Positions 37,450 through 45,957 of a stretch of DNA of 64,000 bases are shown here, piece by piece. Under the pieces are notes generated by a model. It worked only from the letters and a program-made list of their open reading frames with translations, was not told the origin of the DNA and searched no databases. The stretch lies in the NCBI RefSeq assembly GCF_014204715.1, contig NZ_JACHLY010000002.1, forward strand, positions 186,001 through 250,000, read 5' to 3'. Both the position numbers and the translations under genes were made by a program. The DNA is from Streptomonospora salina (GTDB lineage Bacteria; Actinomycetota; Actinomycetes; Streptosporangiales; Streptosporangiaceae). Each line of letters starts with the position of its first letter. Positions within the stretch are counted from its first letter, which is position 1.

Positions 37450-38568
37450 GTGACCCCGCCCGGCCACCGCACCCTGTCCACGGCCGCCCTCGTCGGCGTG
37501 CTGGCGCTGACGAGTGCCTGCGGCAGCGACGACGCGCTCCGAGCGGGCCAGGAGCCGCCCGCCGCCCCCGAGGACATCGCCTGCTTCGGCGGCAGCGTCT
37601 CGGCGGCGGGCTCCAGCGCCCAGGAGAACGCCATGTACACCTGGATCGCGGGCTATCAGCTGGCGTGCTCGGACTCGCTCGTGCTCTACGACTCGGTGGG
37701 CTCGGGCGCGGGCCGCAGCCAGTTCCTCGAATCCGCGGTGGACTTCGCCGGGTCCGACGCCGCACTGGACGAGCAGGAGCACGAGCAGGCGCGCCGGCGC
37801 TGCGCCGACGGCTCCCCCGCCGTCAACATCCCCGGCTACGTCGTGCCCATCGCCGTGATTTTCGACCTGGAGGGCGTCGACGCGCTGAATCTGCCGCCCG
37901 AGACCCTCGCCCGGATCTTCAACCAGGACATCACCCACTGGAACGACCCCGAGATCGCCGAGCACAATCCCGACGCGGAGCTGCCCGACCTGCGCATCAC
38001 CCCGGTCTCGCGCGCCGACGACTCCGGCACCACCGAGAACTTCACGGGCTACCTCACCGCGGCGGCCGGCGACGCGTGGCCGCACGACACCGGCGGCACG
38101 TGGCCGATCGAACCCGTCGAGGCCGCGCAGGGCAACAGCGGCATCTCCGAGGCGGTCGAAGCCGGCTCGGGAACGATCGGCTACGTCGAGGCCTCGCACA
38201 CCGCCGACATGGCGACCGTGTCCGTGGGTGTGGGCGGCGAATTCGTGGACGTGTCCCCGGATTCGGCGTCGCGGGTGGTGGAGTCCTCACCCGAGCGCGA
38301 AGGCGGGACGGAGCACGACCACGCCCTGGAGCTGGACCACGGCACCACCGAATCGGGCACCTACCCGATCGTGCTGGTGACCTACGAGGTCGCCTGCATG
38401 CGGTACGGGACCGAGCGCGAGGCCGAGCGCGTGCGCGCCTTCCTCGACTACGTGCTCAGCGAGGAAGGGCAGGAGGCCGCCTCCGCCGAGACCGGCTCGG
38501 CCCCGCTGCCCGCCGACACGCGCACGCGGCTGCGCGCGTCCGTGGCCGAGATCACCTCGGTCGGCTGA
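37450..38568 (+). CDS. PstS-like phosphate-binding lipoprotein
   Basis: 372 residues. The signal peptide ends at TSAC (Cys25). The fold is PstS-type: GGSVSAAGSSAQENAMYTW, DYDSVGSGAGRSQFLE-like YDSVGSGAGRSQF, VDFAGSDAAL, and RADDSGTTENFTGYL binding the phosphate dipoles. The GTG at 37450 is used because AAAGGGGAA lies about 11 bp upstream and no better start exists. It is acid-rich. No pstCAB genes follow, which is unusual because PstS is normally the first gene of that operon; it may work with permeases encoded elsewhere or bind another oxyanion. Confidence 0.87.
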   Translation: MTPPGHRTLSTAALVGVLALTSACGSDDALRAGQEPPAAPEDIACFGGSVSAAGSSAQENAMYTWIAGYQLACSDSLVLYDSVGSGAGRSQFLESAVDFAGSDAALDEQEHEQARRRCADGSPAVNIPGYVVPIAVIFDLEGVDALNLPPETLARIFNQDITHWNDPEIAEHNPDAELPDLRITPVSRADDSGTTENFTGYLTAAAGDAWPHDTGGTWPIEPVEAAQGNSGISEAVEAGSGTIGYVEASHTADMATVSVGVGGEFVDVSPDSASRVVESSPEREGGTEHDHALELDHGTTESGTYPIVLVTYEVACMRYGTEREAERVRAFLDYVLSEEGQEAASAETGSAPLPADTRTRLRASVAEITSVG

Positions 38569-38647
38569 GGGAATCGGGAGGCGTTCGGAACCGGCGGGCC
38601 CCGATCGCACGTCGGACCGGTTCCGGCCGATCGATGCGGGGGCCGCC

Positions 38648-38669
38648 CGGCGGCGCCGAAGCGCCGCCG
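38648..38669 (+). terminator. hairpin with CGAA loop after the PstS-like gene
   Basis: A 9-bp perfect stem (38648-38656 with 38661-38669) closed by CGAA, 79 bp after the stop codon. It confirms that the PstS-like gene is not followed by pstCAB on the same transcript. TAGGAT at 38677-38682 just downstream may be the -10 of the next gene. Confidence 0.6.
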
Positions 38670-38741
38670 CTCCCGCTAGGATCATCCGGACCCGCCCCCT
38701 GCCTTTACCCATCCCTTCGTCGATTCCTCCGAGGACGCCCG

Positions 38742-39314
38742 ATGAACCAGTTGCAGTCGCTGACCCAGCTCGCTGTGCGCCAGCGGATCCGCATGATGGT
38801 CAACCAGTACGAAGTGCGGGCTCTGCTGCCCGACGGCACCGAGGGCGAACTGCTCGCCTTCGCCCAGCAGAAGCGCATGGCCTTCAAAGAGCAGGTGACG
38901 CTCTACACCGACGACAGCAAGCAGTACCCGCTCCTGGGCTTCAAGGCCCGCCAGGTCGTCGACCTGGGCGCGACCTACGACGTCACCGACCACAACGGGC
39001 AGCCGATCGGCAACTTCCGCAAGGACTTCAAGCAGTCGCTGCTGCGCTCGACGTGGCACCTGGAGCAGCCCGGCCTGCTCACCGCCACCGGCCAGGAGCG
39101 CAGCCAGGTCCTGGCCGTTCTGCGCCGCTTCATCGACGCGGCGCAGATCGTCCCGTACCACTTCGACTTCCATGCGGGCCAGTACCCGATCTTCAGCGTC
39201 GACAAGCGCTTCGGTGTACGCGACCGCTACACCGTTCAGATCCCCGACCCCAACGTCGACCGCCGGCTGATCATCGCCATGGCCGTCGCGCTGGACGCGC
39301 TGCAGGCCCGCTGA
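38742..39314 (+). CDS. LURP-one-related (Tubby-like fold) protein
   Basis: 190 residues matching the LOR/YxjI family: VRQRIRMMVNQYEV, then AFAQQKRMAFKEQVTLYTDD, FKARQVVDLGATYDVTDHNGQPIGNFRKDF, and a closing helix RLIIAMAVALDALQ. This is a 12-stranded barrel around a central hydrophobic helix, related to plant LURP1, Tubby and phospholipid scramblases. Its bacterial role is unknown, though membrane association is suspected in the family. The ATG at 38742 follows CCGAGGA with 7 bp spacing. Monocistronic, convergent with the O-methyltransferase. Confidence 0.88.
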   Translation: MNQLQSLTQLAVRQRIRMMVNQYEVRALLPDGTEGELLAFAQQKRMAFKEQVTLYTDDSKQYPLLGFKARQVVDLGATYDVTDHNGQPIGNFRKDFKQSLLRSTWHLEQPGLLTATGQERSQVLAVLRRFIDAAQIVPYHFDFHAGQYPIFSVDKRFGVRDRYTVQIPDPNVDRRLIIAMAVALDALQAR

Positions 39315-39548
39315 GGGCCGCTGCACAGCGCCGTCGGCCCGGCGGCGCCCGCGCCCCCGGGCGATCGCACGACCCGGGCGTGTGCGGCTTACCTCGCTTA
39401 TTCCACCGGGATCGGCCACACTACTGGAAGTTGCCGGCACGGACCCGGGCCAGTCCGCGCGTGTCCCCATGACCTCAAGCCCCCTTGCAGCCGGGGACCG
39501 CGTGTCCCGGGTCCCTGCCGGCAACAGCCGGGGCCGGCTCGCCGCCGG

Positions 39549-40556
39549 TCACAGCGCAGCCGCCACCAGCACCCCCATTTCCGCGGCGAGCCCGCGCACC
39601 TCCAGGGTGTGCAGACCCGCCGGGCGCAGCAGGGCCTCGTACTCGCCGGCGGTGCGCTCCCGGCCCGCGGTCATGACCATCATGTGTACGTCGAAGGCCC
39701 GCGACAGCCACGGGTTCCGGTCGTCGGGCATGACCCGCTCGACGATCAGCAGGTGGGCGGCGGGGCCCATCGCCGCCGCGCAGTTGGCGAGGATGCGCCG
39801 GCAGGAGTCGTCGTCCCAGTTGTGCAGCACCCGGGAGAGCACGTAGACGTCGGCGCCGGCGGCGACCTCGTCGAGGAAGTCGGCGCCCGCCAAGGTGCAG
39901 CGGCCCCGGTCGATGTGGGGCGCCAGCCGCTCGCGTGCGCCGGCCAGGGCCTGGGGGCGTTCCTGCAGAGTTCCGCGCAGAGCGGCGTCGGCGTCCAGCA
40001 GCCCGGCGAGCCGGCTCCCGTCGCCGCCGCCGATGTCGGCCACGTGCCGGGCCCGGGAGAAGTCGTAGACCTCGGGCAGAGCGTCGGCCGGCGACCCGCC
40101 CGCCGCCATGCCGGCGTCGAAGAGCGCGGCGTCACCGGGGTGCTCGGCGAGGTGGGTGTAGACGTCGCGGCCGTGGACGGCTTCGAAGGCCTGCTCGCCG
40201 GTGCGTACCGCATCGGTCAGTCCGCGCCAGGCGGCGGCGAAGAAGTCGCTGCGGTAGAGCAGTGCCAGGTCGCGCATCGACGAGGGGTGCCCGCTGCGCA
40301 GCAGCTCGCCTGCCGGCGCCAGAGCGAAGCCGTCGCCGCGCTCCTCCAGCACCTCCAATCCGGCCAGCAACCGCAGCAGGCGCAGCAGCGGGTCGGGGGC
40401 CAGCGACAGTTCGCCGGCGAGGTCACCGGCCGCGGCCGGGCCGCGGCCCAGCCGGTCGATCACGCCCAGCCGCACCGCCGCGGCTACGGCGTCGGCCAGC
40501 CACGGCCCGGTCAGCAGCCGCAGCAGATCGCGGCTCTCGGCATCGCTCGCGGTCAT
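39549..40556 (-). CDS. class-I SAM O-methyltransferase (plant/polyketide type)
   Basis: 335 residues. An N-terminal dimerisation winged helix (PDPLLRLLRLLAGLEVLEER) is followed by a SAM-binding motif VADIGGGDGSRLAGLL near residue 175, DVYVLSRVLHNWDDDSCRRIL with the conserved catalytic-region His, and HLLIVERVMPD. This is the layout of DnrK/TcmN-like enzymes acting on phenolic or polyketide substrates. No biosynthetic genes surround it, so the substrate remains open. The ATG at 40556 has GGGGGCGGG upstream. Separated from corA by 120 bp. Confidence 0.88.
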   Translation of the reverse strand: MTASDAESRDLLRLLTGPWLADAVAAAVRLGVIDRLGRGPAAAGDLAGELSLAPDPLLRLLRLLAGLEVLEERGDGFALAPAGELLRSGHPSSMRDLALLYRSDFFAAAWRGLTDAVRTGEQAFEAVHGRDVYTHLAEHPGDAALFDAGMAAGGSPADALPEVYDFSRARHVADIGGGDGSRLAGLLDADAALRGTLQERPQALAGARERLAPHIDRGRCTLAGADFLDEVAAGADVYVLSRVLHNWDDDSCRRILANCAAAMGPAAHLLIVERVMPDDRNPWLSRAFDVHMMVMTAGRERTAGEYEALLRPAGLHTLEVRGLAAEMGVLVAAAL

Positions 40557-40676
40557 CCCGCCCCCGTCCAACCCGCTTGCCCGGCACCCCAACCGTAACG
40601 CTGTGTGGGACCGCGATCACCGCCGGAGTCCGCAGGCGCGGCGAACCGGGACCGGTGTCCGGGCGACGCCCGGCCG

Positions 40677-41846
40677 TCACATCCAGTGGCGCCACTTGAA
40701 GACCGCGTAGAGCGTCACGCTGATACCCGCCATCACCAGCAGCGCCAGCGGGTATCCCAGCGCCCAGCCGAGCTCGGGCATGCGGGCGAAGTTCATCCCG
40801 TAGATGCTGCCCACCAGGCTCGGGGCGAACAGGATGGCCGCCCACGCGGAGATCTTCTTGACGTGTTCGCCCTGGCGGTAGCTGGCCTCGGTGACGCGGC
40901 GCATCTCCTCGTTCTGGGCTTCGCTGACGAGGGTGGCGTTGACGGTGAGGATGCTCTGCAGCATGTCCCGGAAGCCGTCGACACGCTCGGCCACGGTGGT
41001 GGCGTGGTCGGCGACGTCGCGCAGGTAGCGGCGCATCTCCTCGTCGGTGCCGAACTCGTCGAAGGCCTCGTTGAGCGAACGGAGTACGGGCAGGAGCGGG
41101 CGGACTGCGCGCTGGAACTCGATGACCTCGCGGGAAAGCTCGTAGATGCGCCGCGACACCGCCGCGTCGCCGTCGAAGACCTGGGTCTCGATCTCGTCGA
41201 TGTCGTTCTGCAGCCCCGCCACGACCGGCGCGTAGCCGTCGACGACGGCGTCGAGGACGGCGTAGAGCACCGCTTCGGGCCCGCGTTCGAGCAGATCGGG
41301 GTTCTCCTCCAGACGCCCGCGCACCGCCGAGAGGTCGGGGGCCTGGTCGTGGCGGACGGTGAGCACGAAATGCCGGCCCATGAACAGGTGCAGCTCCCCG
41401 AAGCGCACCTCCTCTCTGGCGTCCAGGTAGAGGGCGGATTTGAGGACGACGAAGAGAGTGTCGCCGTAGCGCTCCAGCTTGGGCCGCTGGTGGGCGACGA
41501 TGGCGTCCTCGACGGCCAGATCGTGCAGTCCGAACTCCTCGGCGGCGGCCAACAGCTGGGAGCTGGACGGGCGCAGCAGCCCGATCCAGGCCATGGCGCC
41601 CTCGTCGTCGGGGGTGCGGCGGTGCAGCTCGGCGAGGTCCCGCAGCTGCTGCGGGGACTCCCGGCGCCGGCCGCCGACGTAGATGGCGGCGTCGATGACG
41701 CTGTCCTGCACCGGCGGCGCGGTGCCGTCGTCGTCGGTCCTGGGGTCCATGGAGTGCTCCGGCGGTCGCGGCCGGGCGGTCCTGCTGCGGTGCTCCTGGG
41801 TGCCCCGGATTCCGGGAAGCCACGCCAGCGGCTTGCGTTGGGCCAT
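40677..41846 (-). CDS. corA: CorA-family magnesium/cobalt channel
   Basis: 389 residues. A large cytoplasmic alpha/beta domain and stalk helix (VDGYAPVVAGLQNDIDEIE) are followed by two C-terminal membrane helices. The first ends in the family signature YGMNFARMPE near residue 350, and the protein ends with basic KWRHWM. It forms a pentameric Mg2+ channel. The ATG at 41846 is chosen because GAGGGG lies 8 bp upstream; an internal ATG at 41750 would remove 32 poorly conserved residues. Divergent from alkB. Confidence 0.92.
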   Translation of the reverse strand: MAQRKPLAWLPGIRGTQEHRSRTARPRPPEHSMDPRTDDDGTAPPVQDSVIDAAIYVGGRRRESPQQLRDLAELHRRTPDDEGAMAWIGLLRPSSSQLLAAAEEFGLHDLAVEDAIVAHQRPKLERYGDTLFVVLKSALYLDAREEVRFGELHLFMGRHFVLTVRHDQAPDLSAVRGRLEENPDLLERGPEAVLYAVLDAVVDGYAPVVAGLQNDIDEIETQVFDGDAAVSRRIYELSREVIEFQRAVRPLLPVLRSLNEAFDEFGTDEEMRRYLRDVADHATTVAERVDGFRDMLQSILTVNATLVSEAQNEEMRRVTEASYRQGEHVKKISAWAAILFAPSLVGSIYGMNFARMPELGWALGYPLALLVMAGISVTLYAVFKWRHWM

Positions 41847-42195
41847 GGGCCAACCCCTCGTCATCGACGTGAGCGGGGCACGCGGCGCCGGCCGCATACC
41901 GGGACGGGACCGCGGCAGAAGCGAGAACGCGGTTGCACACCGTACCGGGAGGTCGGCCCGCCATCGGCCCCGCCTCCCGGTTCCGCTCAGGTACGCGATG
42001 CGGTTCCATGCTACCCGCGCCGCCGCGGCGGGGGTCGGCGCGTTGCCCGGTATACGTGCGCCGTGGTGCGATGGAGTGCGTGGACGGCTCCGAGACGACC
42101 CGCGCACCCGGCGCACCGGTGCGCCGGGTGCGCACCGCGGCGGCGCGTCCGCCGTGGACGAGGTCCGGTATCTGCGCGCGGAGGCGTGGTCGGCG
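41847..42195. promoter_or_regulatory. corA-alkB divergent region with a 32-bp perfect palindrome
   Basis: The halves 42102-42117 and 42118-42133 are exact complements (core GGCGCACCGGTGCGCC). It lies 63 bp upstream of the alkB ATG and 256 bp from corA, between divergent genes, so it is not a terminator for either. An operator or 5'-leader hairpin is likelier. No gene is present in the region. Confidence 0.7.
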
Positions 42196-42849
42196 ATGAG
42201 CGAGCCGCTGTTCGGGGCCGAACCCGTCACCGTCGCTCCGGGTGCGGTGCACCTGCCGGGATGGCTGAGTGTCGGCGCCCAGCGCGATCTGGTCCGGCGG
42301 TGCCGCGCATGGTCGCGCGGCGCCGGGGGGATGGTGCGGCACCGCATGCCGCGCGGGGGCGTGATGAGTGTACGCATGACCGCCCTGGGGTGGTTCTGGG
42401 AGCCCTACCGCTATTCGCGCACCCTGCCGGACGGCGCGCCGGTTCCGCCGTTCCCGCCGATCCTGGGCGAGCTCGCCCGTGCGGGTGTGGAAGCCGCGTT
42501 CGGGGCGCCGCCCGGGCCCGCCGACCCGCCCCACGACGTGGCCCTGGTGAACTTCTACGACGCCGACGCCAGAATGGGCATGCACCAGGACCGCGACGAG
42601 CAGGCCGACGTGCCGGTGGTGTCACTGAGCCTGGGCGACACCTGCGTCTTCCGGTTCGGCAACACCCGGACCCGCACCCGCCCCTATACCGACGTGGAAC
42701 TGGCCAGCGGCGACCTGTTCGTGTTCGGCGGCCCGGCCCGCATGGCCTACCACGGCGTGCCGCGCACCCGGCCGGGCACGGCCCCGGCCGGTATCGGCAT
42801 GGAGCGGGGGCGGCTGAACATCACCGTCCGCGCCTCGGGCCTGGAATGA
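42196..42849 (+). CDS. alkB: AlkB-family 2-oxoglutarate/Fe(II) dioxygenase (DNA dealkylation)
   Basis: 217 residues, bacterial AlkB length. Iron ligands are His and Asp of GMHQDRDE near residue 130 and the distal His of AYHGVPR near 188. The 2-oxoglutarate-binding Arg is in RLNITVRAS near the C terminus, and MSVRMTALGWFWEPYRY is the nucleotide-recognition region. It oxidatively removes 1-methyladenine and 3-methylcytosine from DNA or RNA. The ATG at 42196 is preferred, though GGAGG lies 11 bp upstream and a start 17 codons earlier is possible. No ada gene is nearby. Confidence 0.92.
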   Translation: MSEPLFGAEPVTVAPGAVHLPGWLSVGAQRDLVRRCRAWSRGAGGMVRHRMPRGGVMSVRMTALGWFWEPYRYSRTLPDGAPVPPFPPILGELARAGVEAAFGAPPGPADPPHDVALVNFYDADARMGMHQDRDEQADVPVVSLSLGDTCVFRFGNTRTRTRPYTDVELASGDLFVFGGPARMAYHGVPRTRPGTAPAGIGMERGRLNITVRASGLE

Positions 42850-42858
42850 ATTCCGGAC

Positions 42859-42884
42859 CCGGCGGGGTCCGCGGGCCCCGCCGG
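42859..42884. terminator. hairpin between convergent alkB and Vps62-like genes
   Basis: A 9-bp stem (CCGGCGGGG, 42859-42867, pairing with 42876-42884) with an 8-nt loop in the 40-bp gap between two stop codons. Confidence 0.6.
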
Positions 42885-42889
42885 TCGGC

Positions 42890-44704
42890 TCAGCCGCGGA
42901 TGAGGTCGCGCAGGTTGACCCACAGCAGCGCGATCACGACCAGCGCCGTGGGAACCAGCAGGGCGATGCGCCAGGCGACGGCGAAGGCCGCGATGATCCC
43001 GGCGATCACCGCCAGGATCACCAGCACGATCGCGATGCCGGTCAGAAAAGCGGTGAACCTGCGCCGGGCGATGGCGTCGACCATGGCGAAGACCAGCACG
43101 ACGCCGATCATGGCCGGCGCGGTGTAATCGCTGCGCAGCAGCAGCATGCCGCCGAGAGCGAAGATGAGCAGCGGGGTGCTCAGCGCCGCCCACGCGTGCA
43201 GGAACCGGGTGGTGTTCTGCTCGCCCGAGGCGTAGGGCAGGTGCGGCTGCACCAGGTGTTCGGCGGGTGCGGGGACGATGGGCCGATCGCTGTCCAGGGC
43301 CTGGCGGCAGGTGTCGCGCTCGTCGGCCATGAGGGCGCGCTTGCGGTAGACGCTCGCCAGTTCGCGCTCGTCGGTGCGGACGCGCTCGTCGTGCTCTGCG
43401 GCGCGGGTCCGGGAGTGGCTCTGGTGGCCGAGCACGATGCGGGCGGCCGACAGCCGGCGCAGAGCGTCCCGGCGCCGGACGATGTCGCTGTCGGCCTCGG
43501 CGATGCGCTCGTCCAGATCGCCCACGTGCGCGGCGAGTTCGGCGCGCCGGTCCTGCTCGGTGGGCGAGACCTTCTGCAGGCCCACCCAGGCCAGCGGGTC
43601 GGCCCAGGACCAGCGCACGGTCCCGTCGCGCTCGTAGCGGGGGCCGCTGGGCGCGCGCTCGCCTTCGAAGAAGTCGCCGGTGTCGCGTCCCCAGAGGCCG
43701 CGGAAGCCGCGCACCCAGGGGGTGTCGCCGTCGACGGCGTGGGCGTACCACTCGCGGTCGCCTCCCGGGCCCACCCGCACGCCGTCGCCGCGGGCGTAGT
43801 CGACGAAGGGAACGCCGATGCCGTGCCGGACGATGGCGCTGTCGCTGCCGAACAGCCGCAGGGTCAGCTTGCGCCACAGGCGCACGATGCCGCGCAGCAC
43901 CGCGGGGTCGACCTGGATGAGGTAGTCGCCGGGAAGCATCTGGTGGGAGTGGGAGCCCGCGCCGACGTAGACCACGGGGTGGTCGCCTTCCCGGTGCAGC
44001 TGGGGATCGTCCCAGCTGCGGCGCAGGTCGTCGCCGTAGTACTCGTGGGAGGAGGCGCCCACCCAGGCGGGGCGGGGACCGTCGTCGGGGTCGTCCACGA
44101 GGTAGACGGTGACCTTCTCCCAATCGGCCTCGTGGTCGTTGACGCCGCCGTAGGTGGAACGCCAGTCGTTCATGGCGTAGAAGAACCAGTACTGCAGCGC
44201 GGTGTAGCCGCCTTCGCGCACCACGCGGCCGTAGTAGCTGGCCGGGCGGTCAGCGCCGCCGCCGACCCGGTCGCGGTAGCGGGTGGCGGCCGCGGCGGCG
44301 ACTCCGCCGGGGACGGCGCCGCGGATGAGCAGGGAGAGCTTCATCAGGATGTCGACGACGCGGCCGAGCACGCCGACGGCGGCCAGCCTGCCGCTGCGGG
44401 GGATGACGCGGCGGGCGGAGCGGCGGTGCCGGCGGGCTTCGGCGCGCAAGGACGCCTCCTGCACGAAGCGCAGGTGCTTGTCGCGGCCGGGCAGTTCGTG
44501 TTCGGCGCCGGCGAGGCGGTCGAGGGTGAGTTCGCCCGCGGGGACGCACTCGTACTCTTTGCCGTCGCCGTCCTCGCACCACAGGCTGCAGCAGCCCACG
44601 TAGGCTTCGACGTCGGCGGGGAAGAAGAGCTCGCCGCGGGTGAACACGAGGATCGGCTCGTAGGCGCGCAGGAGTTCGAGATCGAGATCGGTTTCCGTAC
44701 CCAT
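42890..44704 (-). CDS. Vps62-like domain protein with C-terminal membrane anchor
   Basis: 604 residues of uncertain function. The first half resembles the Vps62/DUF946 fold: LLRAYEPILVFTRGELFFP, YTALQYWFFYAMND, HEADWEKVTVYLV, and GDHPVVYVGAGSHSHQ, a His- and Asp-rich set that in relatives reads HEGDWE and YVAxGSHA. A charged, coiled-coil-prone segment follows (about 400-480), then four membrane helices in the last 110 residues (from HAWAALSTPLLIFALGG to VVIALLWVNL). No signal peptide is seen, so the Vps62 domain is probably cytoplasmic. The ATG at 44704 fits the conserved start. Located between alkB and an EamA exporter without obvious linkage. Confidence 0.75.
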   Translation of the reverse strand: MGTETDLDLELLRAYEPILVFTRGELFFPADVEAYVGCCSLWCEDGDGKEYECVPAGELTLDRLAGAEHELPGRDKHLRFVQEASLRAEARRHRRSARRVIPRSGRLAAVGVLGRVVDILMKLSLLIRGAVPGGVAAAAATRYRDRVGGGADRPASYYGRVVREGGYTALQYWFFYAMNDWRSTYGGVNDHEADWEKVTVYLVDDPDDGPRPAWVGASSHEYYGDDLRRSWDDPQLHREGDHPVVYVGAGSHSHQMLPGDYLIQVDPAVLRGIVRLWRKLTLRLFGSDSAIVRHGIGVPFVDYARGDGVRVGPGGDREWYAHAVDGDTPWVRGFRGLWGRDTGDFFEGERAPSGPRYERDGTVRWSWADPLAWVGLQKVSPTEQDRRAELAAHVGDLDERIAEADSDIVRRRDALRRLSAARIVLGHQSHSRTRAAEHDERVRTDERELASVYRKRALMADERDTCRQALDSDRPIVPAPAEHLVQPHLPYASGEQNTTRFLHAWAALSTPLLIFALGGMLLLRSDYTAPAMIGVVLVFAMVDAIARRRFTAFLTGIAIVLVILAVIAGIIAAFAVAWRIALLVPTALVVIALLWVNLRDLIRG

Positions 44705-44878
44705 GATTGTGTGTGACTTTATTGCATCCGGAGCGGGCCGCGAACCGCGCGGAGGCTGCGGCGACCGCGCGCGGCACGGGTCGCGGCCACGACCGCCGCG
44801 GCCGCAGCCCATCGGCGGGCGGGGTCGTGCACAAGAAGCGCGGGGGCGCCCCGCCGAGCGGGGAGCCCTGCGGCCCTG

Positions 44879-45886
44879 TCAGCCCGCGTGTGCGTGCCGG
44901 CGCGCAGTGTCGTCGGCGGCACCCCCGGCGGGCGGGACCGCGGGCGCCGCCGCCCCGTCCAGGGCCTGAGGGGCGCCCGCCGGTCCGCTCCGGCGGTCCC
45001 GCACGGCTCGGCCGTCTCCGCGGGCGGCGCCGATCCCGGCGGCCACCACCAGCGCCATGCCCCCGACCTGGACGCCGACGGGCGACTGTCCGATGACGGC
45101 CATACCCATGGCCAGACTGACGGCGGGTTCGAGGCTGGCGAAGGTGGAGAAGGCGGTGCGGCTCATACGCTGCAGCACCACCATCTCCAGCAGGAACGGG
45201 ATCAGGGGGAACAGCACCGCGATCGCCAGGGTGATGCCGAGCACTCCGGCCGGATCGGGCGCGGCCAGGACCTGCGGGACGCCCAGCGGGGCGGTGACGG
45301 CGGCGCCGACGGCCATCGCCACCGCCAACCCGTGCACCGCCCGGAACGTGCTGCCCACGCGCTGGGTGAGCACGATGTAGAGGGCGACGCACACCGCGCC
45401 GCACAGGCCCAGGGCGACGCCGACCGGGTCGGCTCCGCTCGCCCAGGGACGGGTGAGCAGCAAGACGCCGCCCACGGCCGCCGCGATCCACACGGCTTCG
45501 CGCCGCCGCCGCAGCGCCAGTACGGCCACCGTCAGGGGGCCGAGGAACTCGACCGCGGTGGCGGTGCCCAGGTCCACACGGGCCGTGGCTTCGGAGTAGA
45601 ACACCATCATCCCCGCGCTGATCGTGCCCAGGATCACCGCTGCGCCCAGGTCCCGCGGGGTCGCCGAACGCAGAGCGCGCCACAGGGGGCGCCCGCCCAG
45701 CGCCGCCAGGATGAGCGCGGCCCACAGCAGGCGCAGCCAGGTCACACCCATCGGCCCGGCCTCGCTGAACGCGCGCACTGCCAGGGCGCTTCCGGTGTGC
45801 AGCACGAACATACCCGCCAGCAGCAGTACGGCAGGCGGTATCCGTCCCAGGGCAGCACGAACCGCGGTCGAGGAGGAGGTGATCAT
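44879..45886 (-). CDS. EamA-family (DMT) exporter, RhtA-like
   Basis: About 335 residues with ten predicted helices and two EamA repeats (first with GVTWLRLLWAALILAAL, second with MSRTAFSTFASLEPAVSLAMG). The overall pattern resembles RhtA/YdcZ-type threonine-homoserine exporters. The C-terminal 45 residues are disordered and Ala/Pro-rich. The start is uncertain: ATG at 45886 is favoured, while an in-frame GTG at 45922 would add 12 residues. It is divergent from a LysR gene only 71 bp away, which is the classic arrangement for an exporter and its regulator. Confidence 0.87.
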   Translation of the reverse strand: MITSSSTAVRAALGRIPPAVLLLAGMFVLHTGSALAVRAFSEAGPMGVTWLRLLWAALILAALGGRPLWRALRSATPRDLGAAVILGTISAGMMVFYSEATARVDLGTATAVEFLGPLTVAVLALRRRREAVWIAAAVGGVLLLTRPWASGADPVGVALGLCGAVCVALYIVLTQRVGSTFRAVHGLAVAMAVGAAVTAPLGVPQVLAAPDPAGVLGITLAIAVLFPLIPFLLEMVVLQRMSRTAFSTFASLEPAVSLAMGMAVIGQSPVGVQVGGMALVVAAGIGAARGDGRAVRDRRSGPAGAPQALDGAAAPAVPPAGGAADDTARRHAHAG

Positions 45887-45957
45887 CCGACCATTGCACT
45901 CACCTCGTCTGTTTCTGTCCACGGACCATAGGCGGATCGATCATGTAGTTTCGGTGG

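Noticed and set aside
39549-40556. O-methyltransferase as sign of a secondary-metabolite cluster
   Set aside because: No polyketide, peptide, terpene or tailoring genes lie nearby; a lone methyltransferase is not a cluster.
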